Shown: positions 54,188 through 63,784 of the stretch, one piece after another
Position numbering within the stretch: the stretch's first letter is position 1
Layout of the letters: each line of letters opens with the position of its first letter
Source of the DNA: Mycolicibacterium brumae
GTDB taxonomy: Bacteria; Actinomycetota; Actinomycetes; Mycobacteriales; Mycobacteriaceae
Direction of reading: 5' to 3'
DNA: 64,000 bases
Assembly: GCF_025215495.1 (NCBI RefSeq)
Contig: NZ_CP104302.1
Span: forward strand, 2,790,001 to 2,854,000
Notes under the pieces: generated by a model
The model's input: only the letters and a program-made list of their open reading frames with translations
What the model was told of the DNA's origin: nothing
Database searches by the model: none
Translations under genes and position numbers: made by a program

Positions 54188-55722
54188 ATCTTCCGCTGTT
54201 GACGCTGCTGTGGGCGGTCCCGATGCTCGGGGCCGTCGCGATCATCGCGCTGCCGCCGTCGGCGCGCGACGCGGTGCGCTGGGCCGGGCTCGCGGTCACC
54301 GGCGCGGTGCTGGTCATCGCCGGGGCGCTGGCCGCCGGTTTCGACCCGGCCGGCGCGCAGTTCCAGTTCGTCGAGGACCACCCGTGGATCCCGTCGTTCG
54401 GCACCGGGTACCTGCTCGGGGTGGACGGCATCGCGCTGACCCTGGTGCTGCTGACCGCGGCGCTGACCCCGCTGCTGCTGATCGCCGGCTGGAACGACGC
54501 CCCCGACCCCCGCGAACTGAACGGCCGGGCCACCCACGCCTACGTCGCGCTGTTCCTGGCGGTGCAGTCGATGGTGATGATTTCCCTTGTCGCGCTGGAC
54601 ATCCTGCTGTTCTACGTGTTCTTCGAGGCGATGCTCATCCCGATGTACTTCCTGATCGGCGGGTTCGGCGCCGGCCCGCGCGGCGAGCGGGGCCGCGCGG
54701 CGGTGAAGTTCCTGCTGTACAACCTGTTCGGCGGGCTGATCATGCTGGCCGCGGTGATCGGGTTGTATGTCGTCACCGCCAACGACCCGGCGTTCGACGC
54801 CGGCACTTTCGACCTGCGGGCGATCGTCGCGGTGGTCGCCTCCGGAGGGCTGGCGGTCAATCCGATGCTGCTGCACCTGCTGTTCGGCGGGTTCCTGTTC
54901 GCGTTCGCGGTCAAGGCGCCGCTGTGGCCGCTGCACAGTTGGCTGCCCGACGCGGCGGTCACCTCCACCCCGGCGACCGCGGTGCTGATGATGGCCATCG
55001 TCGACAAGGTCGGCACCTTCGGCATGCTGCGCTACTGCCTGCAGGTGTTCCCGGAAAGCTCAATGCTGCTGCGGCCGTTGGTGATCACCCTCGCGGTGAT
55101 CGGCATCGTCTACGGCGCGGTGCTCGCGATCGGGCAGACCGACATGATGCGGCTGATCGCCTACACCTCGATCAGCCACTTCGGTTTCATCATCCTGGGC
55201 ATCTTCGTGATGACCCCGCAGGGCCAATCCGGGGCCGCGTTGTACATGGTCAACCACGGGCTGAGCACCGCTGCGCTGTTCCTGATCGCCGGGTTCCTGG
55301 TCAGCCGGCGCGGCAGCCGGATGATCGCCGACTACGGCGGCGTGCAGAAGATCGCCCCGGTGCTGGCCGGCGCCTTCCTGGTCGCCGGGATGGCCACCCT
55401 GTCGCTGCCCGGCCTGGCGCCGTTCATCAGCGAATTCCTGGTGCTGATCGGCACGTTCGTGAACTACCCCGGCGCGGCGGTGGTGGCCAGCACGGCGCTG
55501 GTGCTCTCCGCGGTGTACATCCTGTGGCTCTACCAGCGGGTGATGACCGGCCCGACCCGCCCCGGCGTCGAGGCGATCGGCGACCTGCGCAGCCGCGAAC
55601 TCGTCGTCGTCGCGCCGCTGATCGCGGCGCTGCTGGTGCTCGGCTTCTTCCCCAGACCCGCGCTGGAGATGATCAACCCCGCGGTCAACCACACGCTGAG
55701 CATTGTCGGTGAGGCCCGATGA
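54184..55722 (+). CDS. nuoM: NADH-quinone oxidoreductase subunit M, 512 aa
   Basis: Antiporter-like pumping subunit, 14 TMs. [20 protein letters not shown] includes the TM5 Glu; [20 protein letters not shown] the TM7/8 Lys and discontinuous helix. Overlaps nuoN by ATGA at 55719. Confidence 0.97.
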   Translation: MNLPLLTLLWAVPMLGAVAIIALPPSARDAVRWAGLAVTGAVLVIAGALAAGFDPAGAQFQFVEDHPWIPSFGTGYLLGVDGIALTLVLLTAALTPLLLIAGWNDAPDPRELNGRATHAYVALFLAVQSMVMISLVALDILLFYVFFEAMLIPMYFLIGGFGAGPRGERGRAAVKFLLYNLFGGLIMLAAVIGLYVVTANDPAFDAGTFDLRAIVAVVASGGLAVNPMLLHLLFGGFLFAFAVKAPLWPLHSWLPDAAVTSTPATAVLMMAIVDKVGTFGMLRYCLQVFPESSMLLRPLVITLAVIGIVYGAVLAIGQTDMMRLIAYTSISHFGFIILGIFVMTPQGQSGAALYMVNHGLSTAALFLIAGFLVSRRGSRMIADYGGVQKIAPVLAGAFLVAGMATLSLPGLAPFISEFLVLIGTFVNYPGAAVVASTALVLSAVYILWLYQRVMTGPTRPGVEAIGDLRSRELVVVAPLIAALLVLGFFPRPALEMINPAVNHTLSIVGEAR

Positions 55723-57299
55723 ACGCCGTGCTGCTGGCGGCCGCGATGCCGACGCCGGATATCGAGTACCGGCTGCTGTCGCCGATGCTGATCGTGTTCG
55801 GCGCCGCGGTCATCGGGGTGCTGGCCGAGGCCTTCGCGCCGAAAGCCAGCCGGTACCTGATCCAGGTGACGCTCGGGGTGGGCTCGCTGGTCGCGGCCGG
55901 GCTCGCGGTGACGCTGGTCGCCCGAGACGGTTCACGCGCGCATTCGGCGGTGGGCGGGGCGCTGGCGCTGGACCCGCCGGCGCTGTTCTGCCAGGGCGCG
56001 CTGGTGCTGCTCGGGATCCTTGGGCTGTTGCTGATGGCCGAGCGGGTGATCCCCGACATCCCCCGCGACGGCGACGGGTTGGACGCGTTCACGCCGCAGG
56101 CCTCCGCCGCGCCCGGCAGCGTCGCGGAGAAGCAGGCCGGCGCGGCCGGGGTCATGCAGACCGAGGTCTTCCCGCTGACCATGCTGTCGATCGGCGGCAT
56201 GATGATGTTCGTCGCCGCCAACGACCTACTTGCCCTGTTCGTGGCGCTGGAGGTGCTGTCGCTGCCGCTGTATGTGATGTGCGGCCTGGCCCGCCGGCGG
56301 CGGCTGGCGTCCCAGGAAGCGGCGCTGAAGTATTTCCTGCTGGGCGCTTTCTCGTCGGCGATCCTGCTGTACGGGTCGGCGCTGCTGTACGGCTACGCCG
56401 GCACCCTGTCGCTGCCCGGGATCGGCGAGGCCGTCGCCCGCGGCGACGGCCGCACCCCGCTGGCGTTGCTGGGCGCCGGGCTGCTGCTGGTCGGTCTGCT
56501 GTTCAAGGTCGGCGCGGTGCCGTTCGGCTCCTGGGTGCCCGACGTGTATCAGGGCGCCCCGACCGCGGTGACGGCGTTCATGGGCGCGGCGGTCAAGGTC
56601 GCCGCGTTCGGCGCACTGCTGCGGATCTGCTATGTCGCGCTGCCCGGGATGGACGAAGCCTGGAAGCCGGTGCTGTGGGTCGTCGCGATCCTCACCATGG
56701 CGGTGGCGACCATCGCGGCGATCACCCAGAACGACGTCAAGCGGATGCTGGCGTACTCGGCGGTCTCGCACACCGGGTTCATCCTCACCGGCGTGATCGC
56801 GCTGAACGCCGCGGGGCTGTCCGGCACGCTGTTCTACCTATTCGCCTACGGCTTCTCCACCCTGGGCGCGTTCGCGGTGGTCGGCCTGGTCCGCTCCGGC
56901 GGCGCCGAGGACACCGCGCTGGAACGCTGGGCCGGCCTGGGCCGGCGCTACCCGGTGCTGGGCGTGGTGTTCTCGCTGTTTTTGTTCGCGTTCGCCGGCA
57001 TCCCGCTGACCAGTGGATTTGTCGCCAAGTTCGCGGTGTTCAAGGCCGCCGGCGAGGGCGGCGCGCTGCCGCTGGTGGTGATCGGCGTGATCGCCAGCGC
57101 GGTCGCCGCGTACTTCTATCTACGGGTGATCGTCCTGATGTTCTTCACCGAGGCGCCCGAGGATCCCCCGGTGCTGGCCCGGCCCAGCTGGTCCACCGCA
57201 GCCGTCGTCGCGGTGACCGCGGGCATCACCTTCGCCCTCGGCGCGCTGCCGCAGCCGCTGCTGGACCTGGCGAACGCGGCGGCGCACTTCCTGCGTTAA
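55719..57299 (+). CDS. nuoN: NADH-quinone oxidoreductase subunit N, 526 aa
   Basis: Third antiporter-like subunit. LFVALEVLSLPLYVMCGLAR carries the TM5 Glu, and VGAVPFGSWVPDVYQGAPTA the core Lys region. Last gene of the operon; its stop TAA abuts the stop of the convergent dehydrogenase gene with no intergenic base. Confidence 0.97.
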   Translation: MNAVLLAAAMPTPDIEYRLLSPMLIVFGAAVIGVLAEAFAPKASRYLIQVTLGVGSLVAAGLAVTLVARDGSRAHSAVGGALALDPPALFCQGALVLLGILGLLLMAERVIPDIPRDGDGLDAFTPQASAAPGSVAEKQAGAAGVMQTEVFPLTMLSIGGMMMFVAANDLLALFVALEVLSLPLYVMCGLARRRRLASQEAALKYFLLGAFSSAILLYGSALLYGYAGTLSLPGIGEAVARGDGRTPLALLGAGLLLVGLLFKVGAVPFGSWVPDVYQGAPTAVTAFMGAAVKVAAFGALLRICYVALPGMDEAWKPVLWVVAILTMAVATIAAITQNDVKRMLAYSAVSHTGFILTGVIALNAAGLSGTLFYLFAYGFSTLGAFAVVGLVRSGGAEDTALERWAGLGRRYPVLGVVFSLFLFAFAGIPLTSGFVAKFAVFKAAGEGGALPLVVIGVIASAVAAYFYLRVIVLMFFTEAPEDPPVLARPSWSTAAVVAVTAGITFALGALPQPLLDLANAAAHFLR

Positions 57300-58451
57300 T
57301 TACGGCTCGACGGCGTCGCTGGCCGGGTCGATCAGGATCTTGGCGTGCGTCTCGGGGTCGCCGAGCGCGTCGAACGCATTGGCCACCCCGCCCAGCCCGA
57401 CGCGTCCGGTGATCAGCGGCGCGACGTCGAGTTTGCCGTCGGCGAGCATGTGCAGGGTGTCGCGGAACTCCAGCGGGGTGTAGCCGAAGGTGAACCGCAG
57501 GTCGATCTCCTTGCCGATCGCCATGGCGGGGCGGAAGTGGTCGGTCTCCATGCAGACGCCGGCCACCACCACGCGGGTCGCCAGCGGCGCGCTGGCGCAG
57601 ATGCCCTCGATCATGCCGGGGACGCCGACGCACTCGAAGATGATCGGGCGCTTCGGATCCGCGGCCCCGAACTTGTCGGCCACCCAGTAGAGACGCTCCC
57701 AGGCCGGGATCCGGCGCAGGTTGTCCAGGGTGTCGATGCCGAAGTCCCACATCTGCTGCGGGTTGGTGATGAAGCCGTCGGTGAGCAGGTCGTAGACCGA
57801 CCCCTCGGACGGGTCGACGACGACGTGCGCGCCGAGTTGGGCCGCCAGCGCGCGCCGGGCCGGCGAGAAATCACTGGCGATGATCTTCTTGACGCCCTTG
57901 ACCTTCAACTGGGCGATGATGCCCAGCCCGACGGGTCCGCACCCGATCACCACCGCGGTGTCGCCGCCGCCGATGCCGGCGCGGTTGACCGCGTGCAGCG
58001 CCACCGCCATCGGCTCGGTCATCGCGGCGATGTCGACGTCCAGGCCGTTGGGAACCGCGAAACTGAACGCCGCCTGGGCCAGCGTCCGCTCGGCGTATCC
58101 GCCCGGGGCGTCCGGGCAGAACCCGATCATCTGACCGGCGTCGTTGAGTTTGCGGATCGGCATCGCGACCACGAGAGCGCCGGGGCGGAAACCACCGACC
58201 TTGGGGCCGGTCTCCAGCACCTCGCCGACAAACTCGTGGCCCAGCACGGTCGGGGTGTCGGCGCGCATGGCGCCCTCGTAGCCGCCGCCCTTGAGCGTCT
58301 CGTACAGGTCATCGGTGTGCGAGCGCGCGTGCAGGTCCGAGCCGCAGATGCCGCAGCGGCGGACCTCCAGCAGCAGCTGGCCGCGTTCGGGCCGCGGGTC
58401 GGGCAGTTCGACGACGGACAGTTCACCCTGCAAACAGCTCACGGCTTTCAT
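57300..58451 (-). CDS. Zinc-type alcohol dehydrogenase (MDR superfamily), 383 aa
   Basis: Medium-chain dehydrogenase/reductase: catalytic zinc region CGICGSDLHA and GHEFVGEVLETG, NAD(P) motif VVIGCGPVGLGIIAQLKV. The usual four-Cys structural zinc loop is not seen; that position reads MIGFCPDAPGGYAE. Insert-rich middle part (WDFGIDTLDNLRRIPAWERL) is uncommon. Substrate unknown. It converges on nuoN and diverges from fadB4 across a repeat-containing 116-bp gap. Confidence 0.88.
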   Translation of the reverse strand: MKAVSCLQGELSVVELPDPRPERGQLLLEVRRCGICGSDLHARSHTDDLYETLKGGGYEGAMRADTPTVLGHEFVGEVLETGPKVGGFRPGALVVAMPIRKLNDAGQMIGFCPDAPGGYAERTLAQAAFSFAVPNGLDVDIAAMTEPMAVALHAVNRAGIGGGDTAVVIGCGPVGLGIIAQLKVKGVKKIIASDFSPARRALAAQLGAHVVVDPSEGSVYDLLTDGFITNPQQMWDFGIDTLDNLRRIPAWERLYWVADKFGAADPKRPIIFECVGVPGMIEGICASAPLATRVVVAGVCMETDHFRPAMAIGKEIDLRFTFGYTPLEFRDTLHMLADGKLDVAPLITGRVGLGGVANAFDALGDPETHAKILIDPASDAVEP

Positions 58452-58474
58452 ACGGTCATTATGTCCGCACCGCT

Positions 58475-58552
58475 GGTGTCGATACGGCCGGCCTCTTCCT
58501 CGCTCGTTCCCCGCTCGTCGAACCGGCCGGTGTCGATACGGCCGGCCTCTTC
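58475..58552. repeat. 24-bp direct repeat, two copies, in the dehydrogenase/fadB4 promoter region
   Basis: GGTGTCGATACGGCCGGCCT followed by CTTC occurs at 58475-58498 and 58529-58552 (54-bp period). Between them lies CTCGCTCGTTCC...GCTCGTCGAACCGGCC, reminiscent of mycobacterial intergenic repetitive elements. Confidence 0.75.
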
Positions 58553-58567
58553 GTTAAGGTCAAGACC

Positions 58568-59542
58568 ATGCGCGCGATCCAGGTGACCCGACTCGACGGG
58601 CCGGGCGCCGTCGAACTCAACGAAGTGCCCGACCCGACCCCCACCGGCGATCAGATCCTGGTCGACGTGCACGCGGCCGGTGTCGCGTTCCCCGACGCGC
58701 TGTTGACCCGGGGGCTCTACCAGTACAAGCCCGAGCTGCCGTTCACGCCGAGCGGCGAGATCGCCGGGGTGGTGCGCAGCGCCCCCGACGGCGCGGCGGT
58801 CAAGCCCGGGGACCGGGTGCTGGGTATAACCATGCTGGGATCCGGGCTGGCGGAGTCGATCGTGCTGGACCCGGCGCAGGTGTTCGCACTGCCGGACAAT
58901 GTGTCCTTCGAGGCCGGCGCCGGACTGTTGTTCAACGATCTGACGGTGCTGTTCGCGCTGCGCACCCGCGGCCGGTTGATGCCCGGCGAGACGGTGCTGG
59001 TGCACGGCGCGGCCGGCGGCATCGGCACCTCCGCGCTGCGGCTGGCCCCCGCCCTGGGCGCCGGGCGCACCATCGCGGTGGTCTCCACCGAGGCCAAGGC
59101 GGAGATCGCCCGGGCCGCAGGCGCCGATGACGTGGTGTTCGCCGACGGCTTCCGCGACCAGGTGGCCGAGCTGACCGGCGGGCGCGGCGTGGATGTGATC
59201 GTCGACCCGGTCGGCGGCGACCGGTTCACCGACTCGCTGCGCAGCCTGGCCCCGGCCGGGCGCGTCCTGGTGCTCGGCTTCACCGCCGGGGAGATCCCGA
59301 CGGTGAAGGTGAACCGGTTGCTGCTCAACAATATTGACGTGATCGGTGTCGGCTGGGGCGCGTGGGCGATGCGCAATCCCGGGTATCTGGCCGAGCAGTG
59401 GGACGAGTACAGCGCGCTGCTCGCCGCCGGCAGGGTGTCCGCGCCGACGCCGCAGGTCTTCCCGTTCGAACAGGCCGGCGAGGCGATCGCCGCGATGGAG
59501 AACCGCACCGCCCTGGGCAAGATCGTCGTGCGGGTGCGATGA
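58568..59542 (+). CDS. fadB4: NADPH:quinone oxidoreductase FadB4, 324 aa
   Basis: Zinc-free MDR-family quinone reductase. N-terminal [20 protein letters not shown] and the NADPH-binding [20 protein letters not shown] are typical; no zinc-ligand Cys set. In M. tuberculosis fadB4 (Rv3141) directly follows fadE23; here the homologue lies beyond the nuo operon, so a rearrangement separates them. It overlaps the amine oxidase gene by 4 bp. Confidence 0.85.
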   Translation: MRAIQVTRLDGPGAVELNEVPDPTPTGDQILVDVHAAGVAFPDALLTRGLYQYKPELPFTPSGEIAGVVRSAPDGAAVKPGDRVLGITMLGSGLAESIVLDPAQVFALPDNVSFEAGAGLLFNDLTVLFALRTRGRLMPGETVLVHGAAGGIGTSALRLAPALGAGRTIAVVSTEAKAEIARAAGADDVVFADGFRDQVAELTGGRGVDVIVDPVGGDRFTDSLRSLAPAGRVLVLGFTAGEIPTVKVNRLLLNNIDVIGVGWGAWAMRNPGYLAEQWDEYSALLAAGRVSAPTPQVFPFEQAGEAIAAMENRTALGKIVVRVR

Positions 59543-60939
59543 CCGCTGAGCAGGTCGACGTCGTCATCGTCGGCGCCGGCTTCTCCGGTCTGGCCGCCGC
59601 CCGGCGACTGACCGCGCAAGGCCACAGCGTCATTGTGCTCGAGGGCCGCGACAGGGTGGGCGGACGGTCCTGGACCGGTGAAATCGCCGGTGTGCCATTG
59701 GATTTGGGCGCGTCATTCGTCGGCCCCACTCAGGACGCAGTGCTCGCGCTGGCCGCCGAGATGGATTGCCCGACCACGCCGACGTTCCACCACGGCAAGA
59801 ATGTCATCAACTGGCGCGGGCGGACGCGCAGCTACCGCGGGACCATCCCGAAAATGTCACCGGTCGTGCTGGCCGACCTCGCCCGGCTGCGCGTTCAGCT
59901 GGACCGGCTGGGGCGCGGCATCCCCGTCGATCAGCCCTGGACCGCTCCGGACGCCGCGCGGTTGGACGCAATGTCGTTGCGGGACTGGATGTCATCCAAA
60001 CGCGCGACCCGGTCCACGATGGACCTGATGTCGATCACCGCGCGGGTCGTCTGGGGCGCCGATATCGGGTCGATCTCGGCCCTGCACGCCGCGCTGTACA
60101 TCAAGGCCGCGGGCGGGCTGGACCGCCTGCTCGACGTGTCCGGCGGCGCCCAGCAGGATCGATTCCTCGATGGCACGCAACAGATCGCTCAGCGTGTGGC
60201 CGACGAACTCGGCGACCGGGTGCGTCTGTCCCGAGTGGTGAAGCAGATCAACCGCGACGAGCGCGGTGTGCTGGTGCGCTGCGCCGACGCGCCCGCCGAT
60301 GCCAATACCGGTACCGATGCCGATACCGATGACGACGGTCACATCCGGGCCAGCACCGCCATCTTGGCGATTCCTCCGCAGCACCGCGCCGGGATCGACT
60401 TCTCCCCCGCGCTCCCGCCGGAACATCAGCGGCTGACCCGCTGCTGGCCGCAGGGCAGACTTTCCAAGGCGTTCGCGGTCTACGAGTACCCGTTCTGGCG
60501 GACCGACGGGCTGTCCGGGGAAGGCGTCTCGGACACCGGACCGGTGCTGATCACCTTCGACATGAGCCCGAGCGCGGCCGGGCCGGGGGTGCTGCTGGGC
60601 TTCGTCGACCCGGCGCATTTCGACGACGAGGAACCGCGGGTCCGGCGCGAACGGACGTTGGCCGGATTCGCCCGACTGTTCGGTGAGCGGGCCCGCCACC
60701 CGGTCGACTATCTCGATCAGCGTTGGGGCGCAGAGGAATTCGCGCCCGGTGGACCGACCGCCGCGGTTCCGGCCGGATCGTGGACCGGCGTCGGGCCGTG
60801 GTTGCGCAAGCCGCTGGGGCCGATCTTCTGGGCCGGGACAGAAACTTCGGATGTCTGGCCCGGCTACCTCGACGGCGCCGTGCGCGCGGGTCACCGTGCC
60901 GCCGACGAGGTTTCGGCCTGGCTCGCTCGGCCCGTCTAG
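59539..60939 (+). CDS. aofH: Flavin-dependent amine oxidase (monoamine oxidase family), 466 aa
   Basis: FAD site [20 protein letters not shown] with [20 protein letters not shown], and the C-terminal FAD-contact [20 protein letters not shown]. It oxidises amines to aldehydes with release of H2O2. A low-complexity insert ([14 protein letters not shown], about residues 255-268) is encoded by a short GATACC/GATGCC repeat. The gene is coupled to fadB4 by an ATGA overlap. The symbol is given by similarity to the M. tuberculosis flavin amine oxidase. Confidence 0.85.
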   Translation: MTAEQVDVVIVGAGFSGLAAARRLTAQGHSVIVLEGRDRVGGRSWTGEIAGVPLDLGASFVGPTQDAVLALAAEMDCPTTPTFHHGKNVINWRGRTRSYRGTIPKMSPVVLADLARLRVQLDRLGRGIPVDQPWTAPDAARLDAMSLRDWMSSKRATRSTMDLMSITARVVWGADIGSISALHAALYIKAAGGLDRLLDVSGGAQQDRFLDGTQQIAQRVADELGDRVRLSRVVKQINRDERGVLVRCADAPADANTGTDADTDDDGHIRASTAILAIPPQHRAGIDFSPALPPEHQRLTRCWPQGRLSKAFAVYEYPFWRTDGLSGEGVSDTGPVLITFDMSPSAAGPGVLLGFVDPAHFDDEEPRVRRERTLAGFARLFGERARHPVDYLDQRWGAEEFAPGGPTAAVPAGSWTGVGPWLRKPLGPIFWAGTETSDVWPGYLDGAVRAGHRAADEVSAWLARPV

Positions 60940-60948
60940 CGGTCCGGT

Positions 60949-61869
60949 TCAGCTCGACGCGGTGGCGGTGTCGATCAGTCTCCGCAGGTGGCGGTTCACC
61001 TCGTCGGGGTACTCCAGGATGGTGCAGTGCCCGCCGGGCAGCACCACCGAATCGAACAGGTTCGGGGTGAGTTCGGCGATCCGGTATGAGGCGCCGATGG
61101 GCAGCAGCCGGTCGGCGGCGCCGCCGATCACCAGCGTCGGAACGGTGAGCGCGTCGAGCCGAATGTGCTTGCGGTCCAACTTCTCCACCAGCATCCGGCC
61201 GAACTCACCGCGCGGAATCCGGTGCGTGGACAGCACGACGTTGTGCATCAGCGCGTGCACCTCGGGGTGCGCGTCGGCGCCGACCACCACGTCGGACACC
61301 AGTCGGGCGGTCGGCTTGTGCGCGATCCGCACCGCCGGCACCCGGCCCAGGTGCCGCACGACCCGCTGCGCGACGACCGCGCGACCTCCGGCCAGCCGGC
61401 CCTGGGTGTTGAGCAGGTCGATCTGGCGCACCACGTCGCCGGTGGAGCTGTTGATCAGCGCGACGCCGTCGGCGCGGTCGGCGACCTTGTGCGCGTACCG
61501 CTCCGACCAGGCGGCCACCGCCATTCCACCCATCGAATGTCCGGCGAGAACGGCCTTCTGTCCCGGCTGCAGAGTGGTGTCCAGCACCGCCTGCAGATCG
61601 GCCGCCAGGTGGTTGAGGCTGTAGTGGCCGCGGGCGGGAACACCGCTGCGACCGTGTCCGCGGTGGTCGTAGGCGATCACCTTGTGGTCTCGCGCCAGGT
61701 CGGCGATCTGTTCACGCCACACGCCGATCGCGCAGGTGTAGCCGTGCGCCAACACGATGGGGTACCCGTCGTCGGGCCCGAACACCTGGGTGTGCAGCCG
61801 GGTTCCGTCGGGTCCCCGGACGTCCACGTTGCGACTCGGCGGCATCGGCTTGTGCTCGTGGCTGGCCAT
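60949..61869 (-). CDS. Alpha/beta hydrolase, 306 aa
   Basis: IVLAHGYTCAIGVWREQIAD oxyanion loop, KVIAYDHRGHGRSGVPARGH, nucleophile elbow VLAGHSMGGMAVAAWSERYA, acid in VIGGAADRLLPIGASYR and His in LPGGHCTILEYPDEVNRHL: a complete triad. No signal peptide, so cytoplasmic. The ATG at 61869 begins MASHEHKPMPPSRNVDVRGP. Substrate unknown; converges on the amine oxidase. Confidence 0.88.
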   Translation of the reverse strand: MASHEHKPMPPSRNVDVRGPDGTRLHTQVFGPDDGYPIVLAHGYTCAIGVWREQIADLARDHKVIAYDHRGHGRSGVPARGHYSLNHLAADLQAVLDTTLQPGQKAVLAGHSMGGMAVAAWSERYAHKVADRADGVALINSSTGDVVRQIDLLNTQGRLAGGRAVVAQRVVRHLGRVPAVRIAHKPTARLVSDVVVGADAHPEVHALMHNVVLSTHRIPRGEFGRMLVEKLDRKHIRLDALTVPTLVIGGAADRLLPIGASYRIAELTPNLFDSVVLPGGHCTILEYPDEVNRHLRRLIDTATASS

Positions 61870-61936
61870 TACCGAAGCGTAAACGACGGTCGACGCGGTT
61901 CCCAGCACTCCGGTGGAAGCCGGGGCCGTCCGGGTG

Positions 61937-63238
61937 TCAGTCGTCGCCTGTTGATTCGCTGCCCGCGCTCTTTTGAGCTGCGTCGTTCATGGCTTTCTGG
62001 AGCTTCTGCGGGGCGGCCGCGAGTCTCTGAACCACACGCTCGACACCTGCCAGCGCCCGCTTTCCGGCGTCTTCGATCTGGACACCGACGGCCTTGAGTT
62101 GCCGGCTCGCCTGGCGCACCTGCCGTTTCAGCCCGTCGGCGCCCAGATCGGTGACCGCCCGCCCGGGCGTCGCCTGCTTCGCCAGCTTGGTGAGCGTGGT
62201 CCGGGCCTGAACCAGCGATGGGCTTTTGTCGCCCGCCGCGACGTCCGTCGCCAGCTCCGCGAGCTCGCCGCTGTCGGACGCGCTCGTTGTGCCGCGGTCC
62301 GCCAGCCCGGCGCTCTCCAGCGACCCTGCGCTGCCCACCCCGGTGTCGCGCTCATACGCGTCGGCGAGTTGATCCTGCACGTCGCCGGGGCGGTTGTAAC
62401 CCGCTTCAACTGTCGGGCGCAGCATCTTGTCCAGCGTCGGGGCCAGCGGACCGGCCCAGGAGACCAGCGGCATCGTCTTCGTCGGGATCCAGACGTAGGT
62501 GATCTGGTTCTCCGCGTCGTAGTAGGTGGCATTGTTCTCGTCGGTGAGATCGATGTCGCGATAGTCGTTGTGGATCGAGAACTGGCCCATCTGCGCGTTG
62601 AGCACCGCCAGCAGGTTCGTGGTGTCCTGCGGATAGTCCGCCCAGCCGTCGTACTGTCGGATCACCTCGACGCCGTGGATGTCGGGATTCTTTTCGACCA
62701 CGTCCCTGTAGTTGTCCGGAAGACCCTGTCCGTGGTCGTAGCCGATGCCGCCCGCTCGACGGCCGTACGGGTTTTCCGGGTTGCCGAGTGACACCCAGAC
62801 CACCTCGCCGTCGGGGACCTCGGCGCGACCATCGGCCCAGCTGCGCAGGCTCGCGTAGATCACCTGACCGCCCTGGCTGTGGCCGAGCAGGATCGTCTTG
62901 TCCGTGCCCGATTCTCCGATCGCGGAGTTGAGTTTGACCGCGCCCGCTTCGGTCTGCCATCCCACCGGCAGCGCGAAGTAGTCGACGGGCGAGCAGGTCT
63001 TTGGGCCCGCGCACAGCGAGCCGCGGAGTTGGAGCGGCGTGACGCGCATAAATGCCTGCATCCCGACGAAGCCGCCCTCGAGGGTCAGCGTTCTCGCCCG
63101 ACCATCGATGAGGTCGGCGATGCGGTCGGCGTGTGATTCATGCGCGCCGGCCGCATACGCTGCCGCCGGATGCGCAGTGGCCGTGGCGACGACGGCGACT
63201 GCGGCCATGGCGCTGAACGACGCCGCTGCTTTCCTCAT
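61937..63238 (-). CDS. Secreted PE-PPE-domain serine hydrolase, 433 aa
   Basis: A signal peptide (SAMAAVAVVATATAHPAAAYA) is followed by the alpha/beta hydrolase PE-PPE domain. LTLEGGFVGMQAFMRVTPLQ-type N-terminus, KTILLGHSQGGQVIYASLRS with the Ser nucleophile, SLGNPENPYGRRAGGIGYDH and FSIHNDYRDIDLTDENNATY with a candidate His are visible. The C-terminal about 130 residues are helical and charged (LKRQVRQASRQLKAVGVQIE). There is no PE or PPE leader; export is by Sec. Mycobacterial relatives act on lipids or cutinase-type esters. Confidence 0.85.
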   Translation of the reverse strand: MRKAAASFSAMAAVAVVATATAHPAAAYAAGAHESHADRIADLIDGRARTLTLEGGFVGMQAFMRVTPLQLRGSLCAGPKTCSPVDYFALPVGWQTEAGAVKLNSAIGESGTDKTILLGHSQGGQVIYASLRSWADGRAEVPDGEVVWVSLGNPENPYGRRAGGIGYDHGQGLPDNYRDVVEKNPDIHGVEVIRQYDGWADYPQDTTNLLAVLNAQMGQFSIHNDYRDIDLTDENNATYYDAENQITYVWIPTKTMPLVSWAGPLAPTLDKMLRPTVEAGYNRPGDVQDQLADAYERDTGVGSAGSLESAGLADRGTTSASDSGELAELATDVAAGDKSPSLVQARTTLTKLAKQATPGRAVTDLGADGLKRQVRQASRQLKAVGVQIEDAGKRALAGVERVVQRLAAAPQKLQKAMNDAAQKSAGSESTGDD

Positions 63239-63327
63239 GGCTTCCCTTCGGTCAGGGAAACCAGTCTCCCTGTCCGACAGGGTATTCGGGCGTCTACGTC
63301 ACCGTGGCGAAAACTCGCGCACGACGA

Positions 63328-63678
63328 TCACCAGATGACGGCGATACCGGCGATGACGAAGGTGATCGCGCCGGTCGCCCAGAACAGCGGCGCCGGCGCC
63401 GGCTCTCCGCTGCGGTCCTGACGCTTCTTGCCGATGCCGATCACCGCGCCCAGCGCCAGCAGCAGCACCAGCTTGGTGGTGATCTTCGGGTAGTTCAGCA
63501 CCGCGCCGCCCCACGGCGCCGCGAGCGCCAACCCGGTGACCAGAGCGAGCAGCAGGCCGTAGTTCATCACCGCGGTCAGCCGGAATCGGCGGGCGGCCGC
63601 CTCGGCGACCCAGGAGCCGAAGATGATCGCGAACGCGACGATATGCAGCAGCACAACTACATGGCGTAGTACTTCCAT
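63328..63678 (-). CDS. Small four-TM membrane protein, 116 aa
   Basis: I start at MEVLRHVVVLLHIVAFAIIF; longer starts lie in the promoter region of the divergent nitrilase gene. Four hydrophobic helices are seen: residues about 5-25, 35-58, 66-84 and 96-115. A basic loop (GIGKKRQDRSGEPAPAP) separates TM3 and TM4. The layout resembles uncharacterised actinobacterial membrane proteins. No function can be given. Confidence 0.75.
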   Translation of the reverse strand: MEVLRHVVVLLHIVAFAIIFGSWVAEAAARRFRLTAVMNYGLLLALVTGLALAAPWGGAVLNYPKITTKLVLLLALGAVIGIGKKRQDRSGEPAPAPLFWATGAITFVIAGIAVIW

Positions 63679-63784
63679 GGTTTGAGAGTACCCGGCCCCT
63701 TTTTGGACATCGCATCGGCCGAATTCCGTCGTGCCGCGCAAGATTCTGCTTCCCGGCCCGGCCACGTTGTGTTGCGATGTCCTA

